DNA from: Xenia sp. Carnegie-2017
Lineage: Eukaryota; Cnidaria; Anthozoa; Malacalcyonacea; Xeniidae
Reading direction: 5' to 3'
NCBI RefSeq assembly: GCF_021976095.1
Contig: NW_025813447.1
Location: forward strand, 7,445,532-7,509,531
Length of the DNA: 64,000 nucleotides
The translations under genes were made by a program, and so were the position numbers. The notes under the pieces are model-generated. The model saw only the letters and a list, made by a program, of their open reading frames with translations, was not told where the DNA came from and did not search any database. Below, one piece after another: positions 63,205 to 64,000 of the stretch (position 1 is its first letter; the number at the start of each line of letters is the position of its first letter).

Positions 63205-64000
63205 AGAGTCTGCTACATCACTGTGTATAACCAGACGATTTCTTGCAGCAAAATATAATGATTATTTGGTTCATAGTGTACAATGTGTGTTTCATAATGT
63301 ATAATGAGAGTTTATTTTCTTTAGTGGCTAAAACCCGTACCTCAGTTGAAAGGCACGATCGTTACATTACAATTCATATGTCCTTCAACTTCCGATCGCA
63401 CAACCGACCAGTGTGTGAAAGCAAAAGTTTTAGGTGCATGGCATAAAGGTACGTGGAGGATGTTAACTTAAAGAACGATGTTTATGAGCTGGCTATTGAA
63501 GAAAGCTCGTCTAAGTTTTTTGTACGAAATACTGAATTGTGCAACCTTTGACAAACAGCATATTGGTTCTTGGTAAAATATTCCGTTTGCCGGGATTGGG
63601 AAAACGGTTCTCAGCTGTAAGCTGGCCAAAACAATCCATCAGTTCATCTCATAACCTCATTCAGTTGAAACAATGACTGTTTATGTAAAGAGTTCTAAAG
63701 ACAGAGAAATAGAAAAAGTGTCTTGAGGATGATAGTCTTGTTAGAGAATGAATAGTTGTGTAAAGGGTAGCGCTACTGAGATGAACAATAACTGCAGATC
63801 AGTGACTTAGAAAAGGAATGACTTTGTACACTTGCCAAGTGTAGCACTACTTATTTGAATGATCACAGAAGGTTTATATTGACTTCGAGAAGGAACAATA
63901 TAATGCAGAGATTACTTCTTGTTGAAGAAGTAAGTTTCTAGAAAAGGATGGCGGTATTCGGAAAGTATTCCTTCAGTAGCTTTTTTCGTAATGGTACCAC
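63205..64000. other. No feature recognised
   Basis: A 67-codon frame at 63,243-63,446 has no domain or splice context. Nothing else stands out to the window edge. Confidence 0.5.

Overview
The window is nuclear DNA of an animal, most likely an early-branching or other invertebrate, about 64 percent A+T by eye. Two things support this. First, it holds six genes of the ETS transcription-factor family, which is confined to animals. Second, it holds a complete 22-exon DENND6 (FAM116) gene whose protein aligns almost without gaps to the vertebrate protein as I remember it. Introns are GT-AG with one GC-AG exception, and small DNA-transposon relics are present. I see no bacterial, viral or organellar features.

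Layout. Positions 3 to about 27,706 are a head-to-tail array of a 7.3-kb unit. There are three full copies and a fourth that is cut off at its right end, and the array probably continues beyond the left edge. Each unit carries one intact three-exon ETS gene of 253 residues and, downstream, a 740-bp near-palindromic foldback element. In copy 3 a 410-bp inverted-repeat element has inserted into that foldback. At 29.4 to 38.4 kb lies a diverged fifth ETS gene with the same exon plan and two possible first exons. Its large first intron holds a 33-bp minisatellite and a broken duplicate of its own ETS exon. At 43.6 to 44.9 kb lies a sixth, more canonical ETS gene of the ELF/E74 type.

DENND6 runs on the minus strand from 58,069 to 46,344, convergent with the sixth ETS gene. 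All 22 coding exons can be placed with matching phases, giving about 575 residues. Exon 12 appears to lack two single bases. Intron 13 is almost entirely a minisatellite of about 103 copies of a 45-bp unit. Each unit copies the end of exon 13 together with its 5' splice site, so the gene carries roughly a hundred consecutive splice donors. A smaller 44-bp repeat starts at the donor of exon 18. The 33-bp minisatellite of the fifth ETS gene also seems to share sequence with the exon it adjoins. Repeats growing out of exon edges are the most unusual theme of the window.

From 58.1 to 64 kb the sequence is mostly non-coding. It contains a 175-bp hAT-type MITE with a perfect 8-bp target duplication, a CTT-rich microsatellite, and two weakly supported exons of unrecognised genes.
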